DNA of 64,000 nt from NCBI GenBank assembly GCA_024734495.1, contig JALMQS010000681.1, positions 4,527,353-4,591,352 on the forward strand, given 5' to 3'. This document shows, one piece after another, positions 43,855 through 55,461 of this stretch. The stretch comes from Forficula auricularia (lineage: Eukaryota; Arthropoda; Insecta; Dermaptera; Forficulidae). The notes beneath the pieces are model-generated. The model made no database searches. It worked only from the letters and a program-made list of their open reading frames with translations, and was not told where the DNA came from. Position numbers and translations under genes: made by a program. Every line of letters begins with the position of its first letter. The stretch's first letter is position 1.

Positions 43855-44870
43855 TTAATAAAACTCCACTTTATTTTTAAAATTTGGTTCAAAATTAACC
43901 GAGTTAGGAGCTGAAATGAATAATTGAAAAGTTTTTGTTTTGCCGAGAGTAGCAGAGTTGTTGATTCACAAAGAGAAACAAAGAGGTTGTCCTCTGCTTG
44001 ATGCAAATAAACATACACACATATATATCGAGATGATATATCTGTATATTATATATTATTTATTTGTTTGAGACTATAGTTTAGAAGACTTGGTCTTCAT
44101 CATCAGTCTTTTTTTTAATTATAAATGTTTTTCATGGAGTCAATATCGTATGGATATTGAAAATTTGGTTTTCTTTCTTCACTGGTGGTCAGCTTAGAAC
44201 TAAAGAACATTCTTTTGGTTCACATTCAAATATAACAATATGTTTCACTTTCTCCTTGTTTTACAAAGAGCATCAAGCAGAGGACAACCTCTTTGTTTCT
44301 CTTTGCTGAAATGAATGTTTAACTTAGAAAATTATTGTAGAACAATCATTTGACCATCTTATCTTGGTTGATTAAGGGCTGGTTTTCATAAATAAACTGT
44401 TATTTTTTCCCTATAAAATGATGAACATTTTGTTATATGAAATGAATTTTGAACAATTTTATAATTAAGGAGATATAACTGATTTGCGAATTTACATTAA
44501 CGTTATATTTATATAAACGAAAATTCTGTCTATCTCAGTAATTATTGTTTCTATTATTTATATGGTTTTATTATCTGAAATGTTAAGCATACTATTATGA
44601 ATAAAACGATTCTGTATTTTTAAAATTTGGTTCACAATTAATCGTGTTAGGAGCTGAAATGTATGTTTAACCTAGAAAATCCTTGTAGAACAAACATATC
44701 CTTCTCGAATTGACCATCTTATTTTGGTTATTTATGGGTTGATTTTCAAAAATAAAGTGTTATTTTGTTCCCTATAAAATGGTGAACATATTTGTATATG
44801 AAATGCAATTTGAAAAAATTAATAATATATAGGACATATTACTGATTTGCGAATTGACATGAACAATATT
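43855..44870 (+). repeat. Tandem pair of about 200-bp units, first interrupted
   Basis: GAGTTAGGAGCTGAAATGAAT...GTTTAAC (43900-43921 plus 44317 onward) to about 44505 and GTGTTAGGAGCTGAAATGTA (44643) to about 44866 share AAATTTGGTTCA, GACCATCTTAT, CCCTATAAAATG and ACTGATTTGCGAATT blocks. The first copy contains the 383-bp insertion below. Confidence 0.7.
43922..44304. mobile_element. Foldback insertion with 12-bp duplication
   Basis: GCTGAAATGAAT flanks both ends exactly (43910-43921, 44305-44316). Inside are 37-nt arms around AAAGAGAAACAAAGAGGTTG and CTCTGCTTGATGC, mirrored at 44271-44304, with a loop of about 280 nt. The left 40 nt (GTTTTGCCGAGAGTAGCAGA) lies outside the arms. Superfamily unknown; non-coding. 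Confidence 0.8.
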
Positions 44871-46087
44871 TTGAAAAAAGGTCCCAAAATATATTTTAAA
44901 AAATTTAATGTTAGTTTTGAAAAATAATGAAAAAGATGCCGTCCGTATTCGATGAAATTTGAAAAAATAAGCGAAGTTTAAAATAAAATTTCAAAAAATA
45001 AAGTGTACTTTTTTGGACAGAATCTCCTGTTTGAAAAGTCACCAACCGCTAGTGATATATATATATATATATATATAACTTGTAAATTTTATCTCTTTAT
45101 CTTATTTAGTTTAAGAACTACAATACTTTAGCAGATATGGTAGATAGGTAGGAATATTGACATTGCATCTACACTAATAGGGACACGTTTTACTTTTGAC
45201 TGGAACCTTAAAAACCAAAATCTAATCAATTCTTTTTTTGTAGATTCCAATATTTTGGTAGGAGAAAAAAATTCTGCTAAGAGTTTTGCGTTATCTTGGA
45301 TACGGGGTCTCACAACTACCAAGCCACACCAATTTGATCAAATTAAACAGCAAACTAAGTTTGAGGCTCATCTCTACAAACAAACAGATGGAAAAATGAC
45401 ATAGGAAAATTACTTGTCTTCACATTTCAGATATTTTCAAGAACGAATAAGCAAAATAATTGAAAAATGTTGAGTTGAACCTATACACCGGCCGCTCAGC
45501 GAACTTTGTCCACGAGTGTACCGGTTGATTCATATTCCAATAAAATTCCAGAGTATTTAATATTTTGAAGACATAAAAAAGTTTTAACTGTTGTCAATTA
45601 TTCTTAAAAGAACCGTCCCTGCTATTCCTTCTTAAGATGAAGGAATGTAGATAATTTACATGAAATTTAATCCTGTCTAAAGAGAGCAAGATCAGAATAC
45701 ATCAAACGCATATTTCTACCAATTTATTTCAACCTTCTACGCTACTTAGACTTCTTGTCACTTTTGTTATAAATCTGTTTGAAATATTTTATTGTTTTAT
45801 GACATCAAGAAGAACATTTTTGCCAGAAGACACGCCTTGAGATTTCAAGAAGAAAACGGTTTAAGCCAGACGAAAGTTTAATTTCAACACAAAGATCCGA
45901 AATTCCATAGGTATTTAGTATTTTCAAGAGAAAATGATAAAAAAAATTCTGTCCAGATTCCCCATTCTTATCACTAGACTAGAACGCAGAATCGTTCAGT
46001 TCGTTCTACTGCCAAAAAATTTGTTCACACACGCAGCTATATATAAAGAGAGATTTTCAATTTTTTGGATTTAAGGTAGTTGAAAAA
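44871..46087. other. AT-rich sequence, nothing recognised
   Basis: (AT)n at 45054-45077. Repeat-like text with GATAGGTAGG and CTAATAGGGACACG at 45135-45190. No gene. Confidence 0.4.
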
Positions 46088-46520
46088 TAGGAAAAAAAAA
46101 TCGAATTTTAATTTTTGTACGTTTTGATAAGAAAATTGTATTATCAAATTAAACACGCCCTTCAGGCTTTACCTTGCTAGCTTACCGAGGAAATTTTATT
46201 AGAAAAATTAAATTATTAATTTTATTAAAAATATAATAAATTGTTTTCTTTCCTTAAAAGCAAATGAAAAGAATCTACCGAAATTTCGAAAAAATAATTC
46301 CTTTATTTCTTTGAAAATATTTTAAAAACAAGATAAAAATTAAAAAATAATAATTTCTCTGAAATTCAATCGTGGTAGAATGTCTCACCTGGTATAGAAA
46401 GAAAAGGGTGCGAAATATAAGCTTGGATACTTTAATAATAATTCCGGATACATGTCGAGACAAGTCCATATCTATTGGAGACATTGAAACAAGCTCAGAC
46501 TCGAAATAAAGATTTTCTAT
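46088..46520 (+). repeat. Repeat R2, copy b (uninterrupted)
   Basis: Continuous counterpart of 1180-2330. The R1 insertion point corresponds to the junction near 46269. Confidence 0.7.
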
Positions 46521-46648
46521 TAATCAAGTATAGTAAGAGTTTTATTAATAGCGTCTACGTCTCCTTAACACAAGCTAACTATTTTAATACTATTAATAAA
46601 ATTGCATTCAAAGTCTATTATATAGAGTTGAAAAATGTTAAAAAAATG

Positions 46649-46987
46649 AGATCTAAACGGGTACCATGTTCCATATCAGTTGCTTAAATCATAGCTATAG
46701 GAATGTACAACGTACTTCAAATGATTTAAAAGAAAATTTGTTATGTTCTTTGATATTAAATTTATAACTACCTTTAATATGATGATATTTAATACAAGCT
46801 TAAAATTTACCTTTGCTAGTTGTTCTATTTAATACTACAAACAATTTAGTTGGATATAAAACTTGCCAAGCTATAAATTTAATATCAAAGAACGTACAAA
46901 TTTTCTTTTAAATCAATTGAAGAACGTTGTACATTCCTATAACTATGATTTAAGCAACTGCTATGGAACTTGGTACCCGTTTGGATC
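46649..46987. mobile_element. 340-bp foldback element
   Basis: Arms about 115 nt: AAACGGGTACCATGTTCC, GTTGCTTAAATCATAGCTAT and TTTAAAAGAAAATTTGT have complements at 46960-46985, 46935-46955 and 46896-46914. Also inner TTTGATATTAAATTTATA paired at 46875-46892. Confidence 0.8.
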
Positions 46988-47174
46988 TGAATTATTTTGT
47001 CGGCGAAGCCGTTTGTACCGAACTTGACCCCTTTATTCAAATTTATGTTTTTAGACAGATATAATTAGTTTTTGAAAAGTTGTATCCATTGATTTATTTA
47101 AATAATTACATTTGAACATTTATATTAATAATTATTAAATATTTCTCATAAAATATCTGTTAAAAACCCGGTCG
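46988..47174. other. AT-rich sequence, nothing recognised
   Basis: No gene or repeat boundary visible. Confidence 0.35.
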
Positions 47175-47640
47175 GTTTTTCATAAATTTCACCCCTTCAT
47201 TTCGGGCCCGAAAAAGGGAAAGTTTCGGTTTTTCAATTTTTTCCTTTATTAATGTGCTAAACTTTACCAGCATGCCAAATTTCAGCATTCTAGCTTGATT
47301 ATATTTTCACTAAGTATGTGTTAATTAAGCCTATAATAAATTTCACCCCTTCATTTTAGGTCCTGAAAAAGAGAAAGTTTCACTTTTTCGACTTTTTCCT
47401 TTAATTGTACCCCAAACTCTACCAGTATGGCAAATTTCAGCATTCTAGGATCAGCGGAAGTACTTTAGGTTTTTGATATGTCAGTCGTGACACTTTTCAG
47501 ACCTTAATAACTCAAGAACTATATTAGATTTATTCATGAAATTTAGGATTCTAGGTGTTCCAGTGGGTTTTATTAGGCATGCAAAATTTCAAGTGTGTAG
47601 GTCTAATAGTTTTTGAGTTATGGAGGGGGGGGTTGAAAGT
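47175..47640 (+). repeat. Tandem-unit repeat
   Basis: Two units of about 160 bp with ATTTCACCCCTTCATTT (47187 and 47340), GAAAAAG, TTTTTCCTTTA and CAAATTTCAGCATTCTAG, followed by a related tail with AAAATTTCAAGTGTGTAGG. Function unknown. Confidence 0.65.
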
Positions 47641-47831
47641 ATCTTGAAATGGCTCGTGTAAATATACCTATTTATTACTATTTTTTTATAAACCACTGCT
47701 TAATCAGCTTCAAAAATCGAAAACGATGTAAAAATGTTAAATTTATCTTACGGGTTATACAGAACTAAGCTTTTCCATGGGTTCTAAGTAGTTAAGCCCT
47801 TTACAACATCCTATTACAGTGCTTTCGGATG
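47641..47831. other. No gene recognised
   Basis: AT-rich spacer before the hAT target site. Confidence 0.35.
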
Positions 47832-47839
47832 TCCTAGAG

Positions 47840-48641
47840 CCGTGTTTCCCAACATGGGGTCCACGCCCCACAGGGGGGAAATTTGATTGTTAAGAGGGGC
47901 AATTAGAAAATGAACTCGACCAGAGCTTTAACCCTTTGGCGACTTTCAGTTACTACTCGATTTTGACGAGTGAAAAGAGTAAAAAAGAAGGACAATTTTT
48001 CAAATGGAAAAATTATGTTATTTTGCGGTGGGGAAAATCTGTCCTATATATTTAAATATGCTATTTTTAGTCTACGTTTACTCCACTTCATCTTAAATTA
48101 ATTTAACAGCTGCTTTATTTTTGGCTACGATTTTTCCTTTAAAATTGAAAAAAAAAATATTTAAAATTAATAAATTATCTTAGGATTCAGAAAAAAAAAC
48201 AGTGCGGAAGAAAAGAATATACTTAAATGTATGTAGAACCATACAAAATACTAATCAACAAAATTTTGTTCTTGTATGTTTATATATTTAAATAAATAGC
48301 AAAAAAATGTAGGTCTTTTATAAACAATTTTACAAAGGGGCATAAAATTCTTTAGAAGGGTAAGGTGGGGAGGGGCTTAGCACAAAAGAGGTTGGGAAAT
48401 AAAAAAGTAAATAAAATTTCAAGGTAGGTTTCACAATTAAAGTTTTTATCTCGATATATAAGTATATTTCGGTTTTTGAGTCCATCATATAGAAAACATA
48501 TCGAGACAAAAACTCAACACATATATTTGTTTTGTCTTTTGCGAAACCTACCTTGAAATTTTACTTACTTTTTTTATTATTGAAAATGTTTCACCTTGAA
48601 CCGTCGCCTAACTCTTTAAAAATTAAGGTTGGAAAACTCAG
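47840..48641 (+). mobile_element. 802-bp hAT with perfect 8-bp duplication
   Basis: TCCTAGAG occurs exactly on both sides (47832-47839, 48642-48649). Ends CCGTGTTTCCCAAC and, on the minus strand, CTGAGTTTTCCAACC are similar and of hAT style. The foldback at 48402-48578 lies near the right end and may be a nested insertion. A second TTGGGAAA copy just before that foldback suggests rearrangement. No transposase. Confidence 0.85.
48402..48578. mobile_element. Foldback inside the hAT
   Basis: Arms AAAATTTCAAGGTAGGTTTC and complement (48543-48563). Inner arms AAAGTTTTTATCTCGATAT and complement near 48500. Loop short. Confidence 0.75.
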
Positions 48642-48649
48642 TCCTAGAG

Positions 48650-48948
48650 CAATTTTTTGTTGATCTCTTGCTTATTCCTTTTTATTAAAAAATATAATCA
48701 AAAGCTGTAAACATCTGAGCTTCGGTTTTACTCATGACGACAATGTTGTTTTTTTAAGAGGGCATCTGATCTTCGCTTTTACCTTTTTTTATTCATAAAC
48801 ATTTTGTATTATTTTAAAATTCTTTTTAAGTGTAATGTTATTGTTTATTTATTTTTAGTTAAAATAATCTAATCAGTGATTTTCTTATAACTCCCCGTAA
48901 TGAATTAATTTTTATCAGTTCAACTCCAACAGTGTGCCGATCGAATAT
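48650..48948. other. AT-rich sequence, nothing recognised
   Basis: No gene or repeat boundary visible. Confidence 0.35.
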
Positions 48949-49555
48949 GATAGTCCAAGAGACCACGACCCATTTTTTATGAAGTGTTTGATTCAAGTAG
49001 ATATTTCACCTAGAGGTATTAATAGCATAGATGAGTAGGGAATCGGCTGTTTTCCTGATCTACCTGGGTACTGCTGCTACTGCGCATAGGATAAAGTTGT
49101 AAAAAAATGTTCGCCAAAAAAAGTGTTTGATTCAAAATTCAACAAATACTATTCGGCAGTTAAGTTAATTTTAAATTAAAAATTAACTAAGCCAGACACT
49201 TTTAGGGGTGAGGGGCAACACTGAGCCAGACAACCCTAAAGTTACATTTTTTTTATTTGAAAAAAAAGCAGCTTTAGGATTTTCTGGCTCAGTGTTGCCC
49301 CCCTAAAAGTGTCTGGCTTAGTTAATTTTTAATTTGAAATAAAATTAACTGCCGAATAATATTTGTTGGATTTTGAATCAAACACTTTTTTGGCGAACAT
49401 TTTTTACAACTTTATCCTATGCGCAGTAGCAGCAGTACCCAGGTAGATCAAAAACAGCCGATTCCCTACTCATCTATGTTATTAATACCTCTAGTTGAAA
49501 TATCTACTTGAATCAAACACTTCATGAAAAATGGGTCGTGGGCTCTCCGACTATG
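48949..49555. mobile_element. 607-bp highly conserved palindrome
   Basis: Arms of about 275 nt with few differences: AAGTGTTTGATTCAAGTAGA, GATGAGTAGGGAATCGGCTG, ACTGCTGCTACTGCGCATAG and GCCAGACACTTTTAGGGG are mirrored on the right. The centre is about 49250, with a GCC-AGA-CAA type loop. Young compared with the 12453 foldback. No coding capacity. Confidence 0.88.
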
Positions 49556-49688
49556 ATTATTAACAAAGCTCGTATGGTATGCCTTAACTTATAATCAAAG
49601 CGCACAGCGTGCGCAGGCCAAGTTCGAGCATTAGCTTAGGCGTACGATATTTATACGAACCATTTCGAGCCAATTTCGACCCCCTTAC
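49556..49688. other. No gene recognised
   Basis: Short spacer between two palindromes; composition more balanced (AAGCGCACAGCGTGCGCAGG near 49597). Confidence 0.35.
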
Positions 49689-49832
49689 CACTTGTTTTTA
49701 GCTCAATTAGAACTCGAGTTATAACTAAAAAATTAAAACTACGTTATTTTAAAGGAAAATAAACATAGATAAAAACATAAGGTGTTAGTTTTTTAGTTAT
49801 AACACGAGTTATATTTGAGCTAAAAACAAGTG
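49689..49832. repeat. 144-bp palindrome
   Basis: Arms CACTTGTTTTTAGCTCAA and AACTCGAGTTATAACTAAAA with complements at 49779-49832; loop about 40 nt. Confidence 0.8.
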
Positions 49833-51679
49833 ATGATTTGAAAATCAAAGAGAAAACTATTCTATTATGTCAAAAAAATATTTTCATTTCAAATATTGTC
49901 GAAAATAGGTCAAAATTGCATTTTTCGTCGTTTCGACCGATAATATCTCAAAACTCTGACGTGTTGTAAAAAAATCGGGAAATTGCATTATAATCAGCGT
50001 ATAAAACTCTACTGGAATCCATTGTTAGGTTTACAGGGAGAGATTTTTGTTTAATTTTTGTCAAGCAGTGTTATCTTATTTTAATTAGAAAGACTTATAT
50101 ATTTTTTTATATTTATTTCGAATCTTGGGCCTTGAAAAGAGAGTTTAGCGTAAAATGTTAATTTTGAAAGAAAATCTACTAGATTAATATAATTATATAA
50201 ATAGACAGTTTCATGTAGACTTTATTTAGGTATTCCTTATATTATTATTCATATTTCAAAAATTATGATTAAAGTGCGTGTTCGTGAACAATCTATTTTA
50301 ATTCCCTCTTTTGAAAAATGATTTTAATCAGGTGCAATTAAAATCCAAGGGAGATATTTAATGTAGTATATATTTATATATTGATAAGCTTAAAATTCCA
50401 TTAACTTAGTATTAATTGAATTTAAAGTCAGAAATTTTACCAAAGATAACCAAAACATAGTCACCTTTATTTAATTGAATAGAGTATCAATGGCAATGAT
50501 TTACATAATTGCATCTACTCGAATGTCACTTGATGATTTATATATTAATGTGTGTTTTTCCATCAAAGTTAATTGAGTAGATGATTAATCTCTCGATGGA
50601 CCAATCGATCGATTTTCATTTGGTCCCATGTTGGCTGCTGCAAGAATTAAAGAATTGGTCAAGTTCATTTATTGGTGTGAAATTATGATTTCAATTAAAT
50701 CTTAAAATTTTTAAATTGATTCCATGAAGGGAAATATACAAAGAGTGTTTCTAAATATTTAAGAAAGATTTTAAGATTTGATTTCTTCGTCTATTATAAG
50801 ATCTAGACAAAAGGCAGTTCGGAAAAACGGGCGACGCACCAACAGTACACATTTAAAGTTTAAAGAGAAAAATAATTTTATTCGTTTCAAATAATCTTCG
50901 ACCCCCGGTACAAAAAAGTTCTAAAATCAATTTCGAAGCATTTCTCATGTTATCCATGATTTTTTGTTAGCTCGCTAGTGAACAGGAAGCTTTGATTTTT
51001 CTACGTTTTTCATTACACGTGGATTTAATATATGATTAATTAACATCGGTTTCGTTACATGTTCTCCAGCTTCATTAGAACACAAAAAGTTATTGTCTTT
51101 TGACGCCTTGAAACTAGAAGTAGAAATCTCATTTTTCGCAATATATACATATAACGGACATGTCCGGCCAGACAATTTTTTCCAATAGGCTTAGTTACAT
51201 AAATTGGTCTCATAATGTATGTCCCGTATCTAGTGATTTCCTATTATGCTGAACGTATCGCCCGCGTACTACGGGAGTCCACTGTAATTTAAGTAATATA
51301 GTACAGGATGGGGCGTGGTCACTTCTTTATTTTAAAAAATCATAACATGAAAACCATTGGGAGTATCGATTTAATCTTTTTTCTATATAAAGGGGTAGAT
51401 TTAAAGTTTTATTTCATTAGGTTTTAAAAACGACATCTTTAATGTGGTCACCGTCCTCGTCAATATACTGAGATAGCCGAATTTTGACATTTCTGTCCAC
51501 TTTTTCCAGCATATCTGTGCGTTTGTGGGGTATAGATCCCCTCTTGGAGGAAGAGGAACAATATTTTTAAAAAAATCAAAATTTGTTGAAATCAATGTTT
51601 GTATATAATTAGATTAATAAGAAAATCTAAGAATTAAAGTAAAATATGAAAAAAATTAAAAAAAAAATGTTTTATATTA
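49833..51679. other. No gene recognised
   Basis: AT-rich, with short frames on both strands and no motif, splice pair or bounded repeat. GATCGATCGATT-like text near 50605. Confidence 0.4.
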
Positions 51680-52345
51680 GATTTTTGGTAGATTTACATT
51701 TATCTATAGGTATATATAAAATAAAGGTTTTGTCTGTACATTGGTCCAAATCACGCCAAATTTTGGTTGCACGCATTTCAAGCAAAGCTATGAACGAAAA
51801 CACCCTCAACAAAATTCCTGTCTGTCTATCAGTCTGTTTCCGTGGTTTCCGTGAAAAGTTGCTCACGGTCCACTTAAAAACGGCTAAAGGGATTATTATG
51901 AAATTTCATATTTGCATCAGATGTCTTCTAACTTACCTTTATAACGTATTGATTTTTTGATATTTTGACCCCGAAAGAGAGTTTGGGGGGGGGGGGGACG
52001 AATGGAATTATCAAATAACTCCTAAAGTATTAACTCTACTGCAAATTTTCTAATGAGCAAAGTTGTAGGGGATGTGATTTTTGACAACTTTTGTTTAGAA
52101 AAATTCCCCCCAAAACGACTCATAAAGGGGGGTTTGGGTGAAAAAATATAAATTCTTGCCCTTAGAGCAAACTCAACCAAATTTTGTAAACATAATCTGT
52201 GGGCCTCTAGAGAGCTAGAAATACAAAAACTAAACACCCAAAATTGGGGATGGTCAAAAATGTAAATTCTTGTTATTGGAGTAAACTCAACCAAATTTTA
52301 TATACATAATCTGTGATCCACTAGAAGACTAAAAATTCAAAAACT
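51680..52345 (+). repeat. Repeat R8-related, copy with tandem units
   Basis: Text such as GTCTGTCTATCAGTCTGTTT, TATGAAATTTCATATTTGC and a G run at 51985-51997 leads into two units of about 105 bp, each with CAACCAAATTTT and ACATAATCTGTG (52170 and 52291). The units match those at 18120-18345. Frames in this stretch are accidental. Confidence 0.6.
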
Positions 52346-52625
52346 GGATGCGCGGGTGGGTAAGGTGCAGGGTGTTGGAGGAGTTGGAGGTCCAGAGGGC
52401 ATAGGGGATGCGCGGGTGCGGTATGTGGGAGGGGGTTGTCCAGGGGCGTGGGGGGGGGGGGGTTGATGTGCGGGGGTGGTATGGGGTGGGGTGAAGTTTC
52501 GGGGTGGTCGTGTGGGGCGCAGGTGCATGGTGCGGGGGTGGGGGGTGCAGTGTCTGGGTGGTGATGTGGGGATCGGGTTCATGGGATGGGGGTGCTGGGT
52601 GGGGGTACAGGAGGCGTAACCCCCT
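52345..52625 (+). repeat. G-rich, G/T-biased low-complexity block
   Basis: About 280 bp with very few C on the plus strand and many GGTG, GGGGTG and GGGG runs. Irregular tandem structure with periodic ATG/GCGGG. The Pro/His-rich minus frame (52337-52582) and the Gly/Trp-rich plus frame come from composition. Confidence 0.8.
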
Positions 52626-53689
52626 GGCCTATGTCGGACCTTGCAGCTCGTATTTATATAAAATAATAGAGATTAGAATGTATAAAGTTTGATCATTCTT
52701 GGATATATCCTCTCTATACAATTAATCACTGTCGATGAATTGAAATTTGGTTTAGTTTTGAAATTGTTTTTTTTTTTTTTTTTTTTGAGATAAATATCTA
52801 GATCAAAGATTTCACCTAAAAGGTTGCAGAATATTCCCCTCGAGATTCCAGAATATTCCCTAACTATTTAATAAGTTTATAGTTATATCTTATAATATTA
52901 CAATTCGGGTATTTCATTGTATTGCTTTATGCTCGAAAGGAATTTTTTATTTTTTTATTTTATTTTTTATTTAAAAATGAATATTTCCCTCTTTGGAAGA
53001 AAATAGAGCATAAAGAGAAAAAAGGGGGCGTTGTGTCGATGATTTTTTTTTTAAGCGCGTATAGAGAGATGAAAAAGGGGTGCATTTTGATATTATTAAA
53101 TAAAAGGTAATAATTCCGGAAAGTCATGAATGTTCATAATAATTCATTCATCTCGGATTTTTCCGTATTTTGTACTCCCCACCCCCTCTTCCACACTAAT
53201 ACATTTATATATATTTAGAATTCAAATAATTCCAACGAGTCTGTTGTTCATAAATATGTGCAGCGAGGCAGTAATTTGAAATTATTTTATTTTTATATAT
53301 CACTTGTACCATAAATGTATTTTGGGTTCAAAGATATTGATTTTTTTAATAAATTACCTTGTCACTTTGCACTCCATTTGCAGAGCTCTAGGGTGGAAAA
53401 AACAGGCCCGCGGGCCACATGAACCTCTTACAATGAAGCTTTCTTAGTCCCTCAATAAAATTTTACCATAATTTAATCGAAATTTAAAAGAAAAAACTTA
53501 TATATAACAAATGTTTGTGGCTATTTTGTAGCAAAGATGTGCTTATGGCATAGTAGATACCGAAACTTTATTTGAGCTGATAAAAATAAATAAAAATTTT
53601 ATATTAAAATATATAATTAGTTAATTATTACCTATAAAAACCTGTAGGTATGTCTTGGCGTGAAATAAATCAATTCTTAACATCCTACG
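52626..53689. other. No gene recognised
   Basis: Poly-T run at 52768-52785. A hAT-type fragment (CAGGCCCGCGGGCCACATG, 53402-53420) resembles ends of family R9. The 62-codon frame at 52922 is low-complexity. Confidence 0.4.
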
Positions 53690-54030
53690 TAATTTTTGGC
53701 AAAACCGTCATGTGCTAAAATTCAACATGATTGAATACTACAATTTGTGATTTTGTTTGAGACCATGAGTTCAGCAGTCTTTACAGGTAAGGACCCTTTG
53801 AAGATGCACTTGGCTGGACTCGCCTAGCTCTTACGCAGCTTTCATTTTTCGACGTACAATTGTTGCCTAAATACAGGCGCACCAATGTAAAAAATCAAGT
53901 TTAATTTCAGACTATATTTGAGCATTTTTATTAGTACAACTATTTATTTATATTTTATAATTCAATATTTTTCTTATATATACAAAAAAAAAATTGATTT
54001 AGTTAAAAAACTCTAAACTAAAACATAATT
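53690..54030 (+). repeat. R1 3' part followed by repeat R16
   Basis: 53690-53810 (AATTTTTGGCAAAACCGTCA, GAGACCATGAGTTC) matches the 3' third of R1. 53811-54030 (GGACTCGCCTAGCTCTTACG, TTTCAGACTATATTTGAGC) matches 60784-61050. Confidence 0.6.
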
Positions 54031-54573
54031 CAATTATGGGGGTGGATCTCATTCGATTGAAATTATTGTTTGATATATGTTATCTTGTGAAATAAATTTA
54101 TTAGAAATTTCTATTTGGATTAAGATATTAATTTCATTATAAAATAAATCGGCGTTAAAAAACCTAATATCCTATCATGAGTAAGATATTCTTTGATTTT
54201 CAGAAAATTTGTATTGAATTGAAAAGTATAAAAGAATTGCAATTAATTCAAATACAAATAACACACTCTTTGAATATTATATGAGTTTTTTCTTAAAACC
54301 TACTCTCATTCGGTTGATTAAAAATGTTTCTATTCAGAGTGTTTAATTTTACAATTATTATTCGAAACATTCAATGGAATTTACATAAAAGAATTAAAAT
54401 ACAATAAATGCTCGATGTACTCTTAATTTTTAATGCATTACTTTTTTTTATTTGTTAAATTTCAATTCAGTTTTTATTTTAGAACATAACCACGTTACAA
54501 AATGATAGTCCATTGTATGTATTAATCATAGCTGTTTTGGGAAATAAATATAATTGTGAATTTGAAAGAGCTT
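54031..54573. other. AT-rich sequence, nothing recognised
   Basis: No gene or bounded repeat is visible. Confidence 0.4.
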
Positions 54574-54585
54574 GGTTCTTGTTTG

Positions 54586-54869
54586 GAAGTGGTGACTGTG
54601 GGTCAGTGGCTAGAGTGTCGGGTCGCTGACTCGAAGTACGCTGGTTCGAGACCGCGCCTCGGCAGATATTTGCAGCCGCCTCCTCTTGGAAAGCAATGGC
54701 AACCTACCAAGATTATAATTGTATAGTAAACCTCTCCAAACTAGCCGTTGGGAACCGGCGTTAAAAGTAGGTCCCGTATATCTGTATAAAACAACTAAAC
54801 ACACTCAGCACAGATATACGTGGAGAGGCGCCGACGCCCGTTTCGGGTATGGCACTCTAAGAAGAAGAA
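54586..54869 (+). mobile_element. tRNA-derived SINE S1, copy b
   Basis: Closely matches 10934-11231: A-box-like TGGGTCAGTGGCTAGAGTG, B-box-like GGTTCGAGACCG, body TCCTCTTGGAAAGCAATGGC, GTAGGTCCCGTATATCTGT, tail AAGAAGAAG. GGTTCTTGTTTG (54574-54585) and GGTTCTTGGTTG (54870-54881) form a 12-bp duplication with one mismatch. Both open frames over it are shadows. Confidence 0.9.
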
Positions 54870-54881
54870 GGTTCTTGGTTG

Positions 54882-55461
54882 ATACTTTGGAATTTTTTAT
54901 TTACCCAACGTTGGCTTAATAAGTTCTCACTATTTGAGAATTTAATTCTAGTGATTATCGTGATACTGATCAAAGGTGAACATTTGGGAATGTCACACTT
55001 TCTATATCGATGTTATCAGATTTTTAAAATTTTCAGATAGAAATAAAAAAATCAATTTTTCTAGCCATATTGGTATTTAATTATATATCTACTTTCATTC
55101 TTTAACGAGTATATATAAATAAATATTAAAAATATTAGAGAAAACAAAAACAATTTGAACTTGCATGAGATGTCATTGTCACAAATCCAAAATAATATTC
55201 TAGATATGGATGATTAAAATATTTATTTTGCGACCCTCCTAATTTACATCCCCTTTCTTTATTTCAATCGAGTTAAAATTTATATACGACTAATAACTTT
55301 ACGACGACGATATTTTCCACACCTTTCAACCGATTGAAATAAAATTGAAAAACTACCATTAGATTAACAAAATTTAACGCTGATTAGCTTTTGGTACATA
55401 TCGGACCACAAACATTAGTACTTTATTTCAGAACTTGGCACGACGGACTACTATATAAACT
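54882..55461. repeat. Fragments of R10 and R1
   Basis: 55224-55310 resembles R10 (TTTATTTCAATCGAGTTAAA, ACGACTAATAACTT). 55290-55430 is R1 in reverse (CTGATTAGCTTTTGGTACAT, ACATTAGTACTTTATTTCAG). Earlier bases are unassigned. Confidence 0.55.

Noticed and set aside
52337..52692. Pro/His-rich minus-strand and Gly/Trp-rich plus-strand frames
   Set aside because: They arise from G/T low-complexity DNA; no start context, splice sites or domain.
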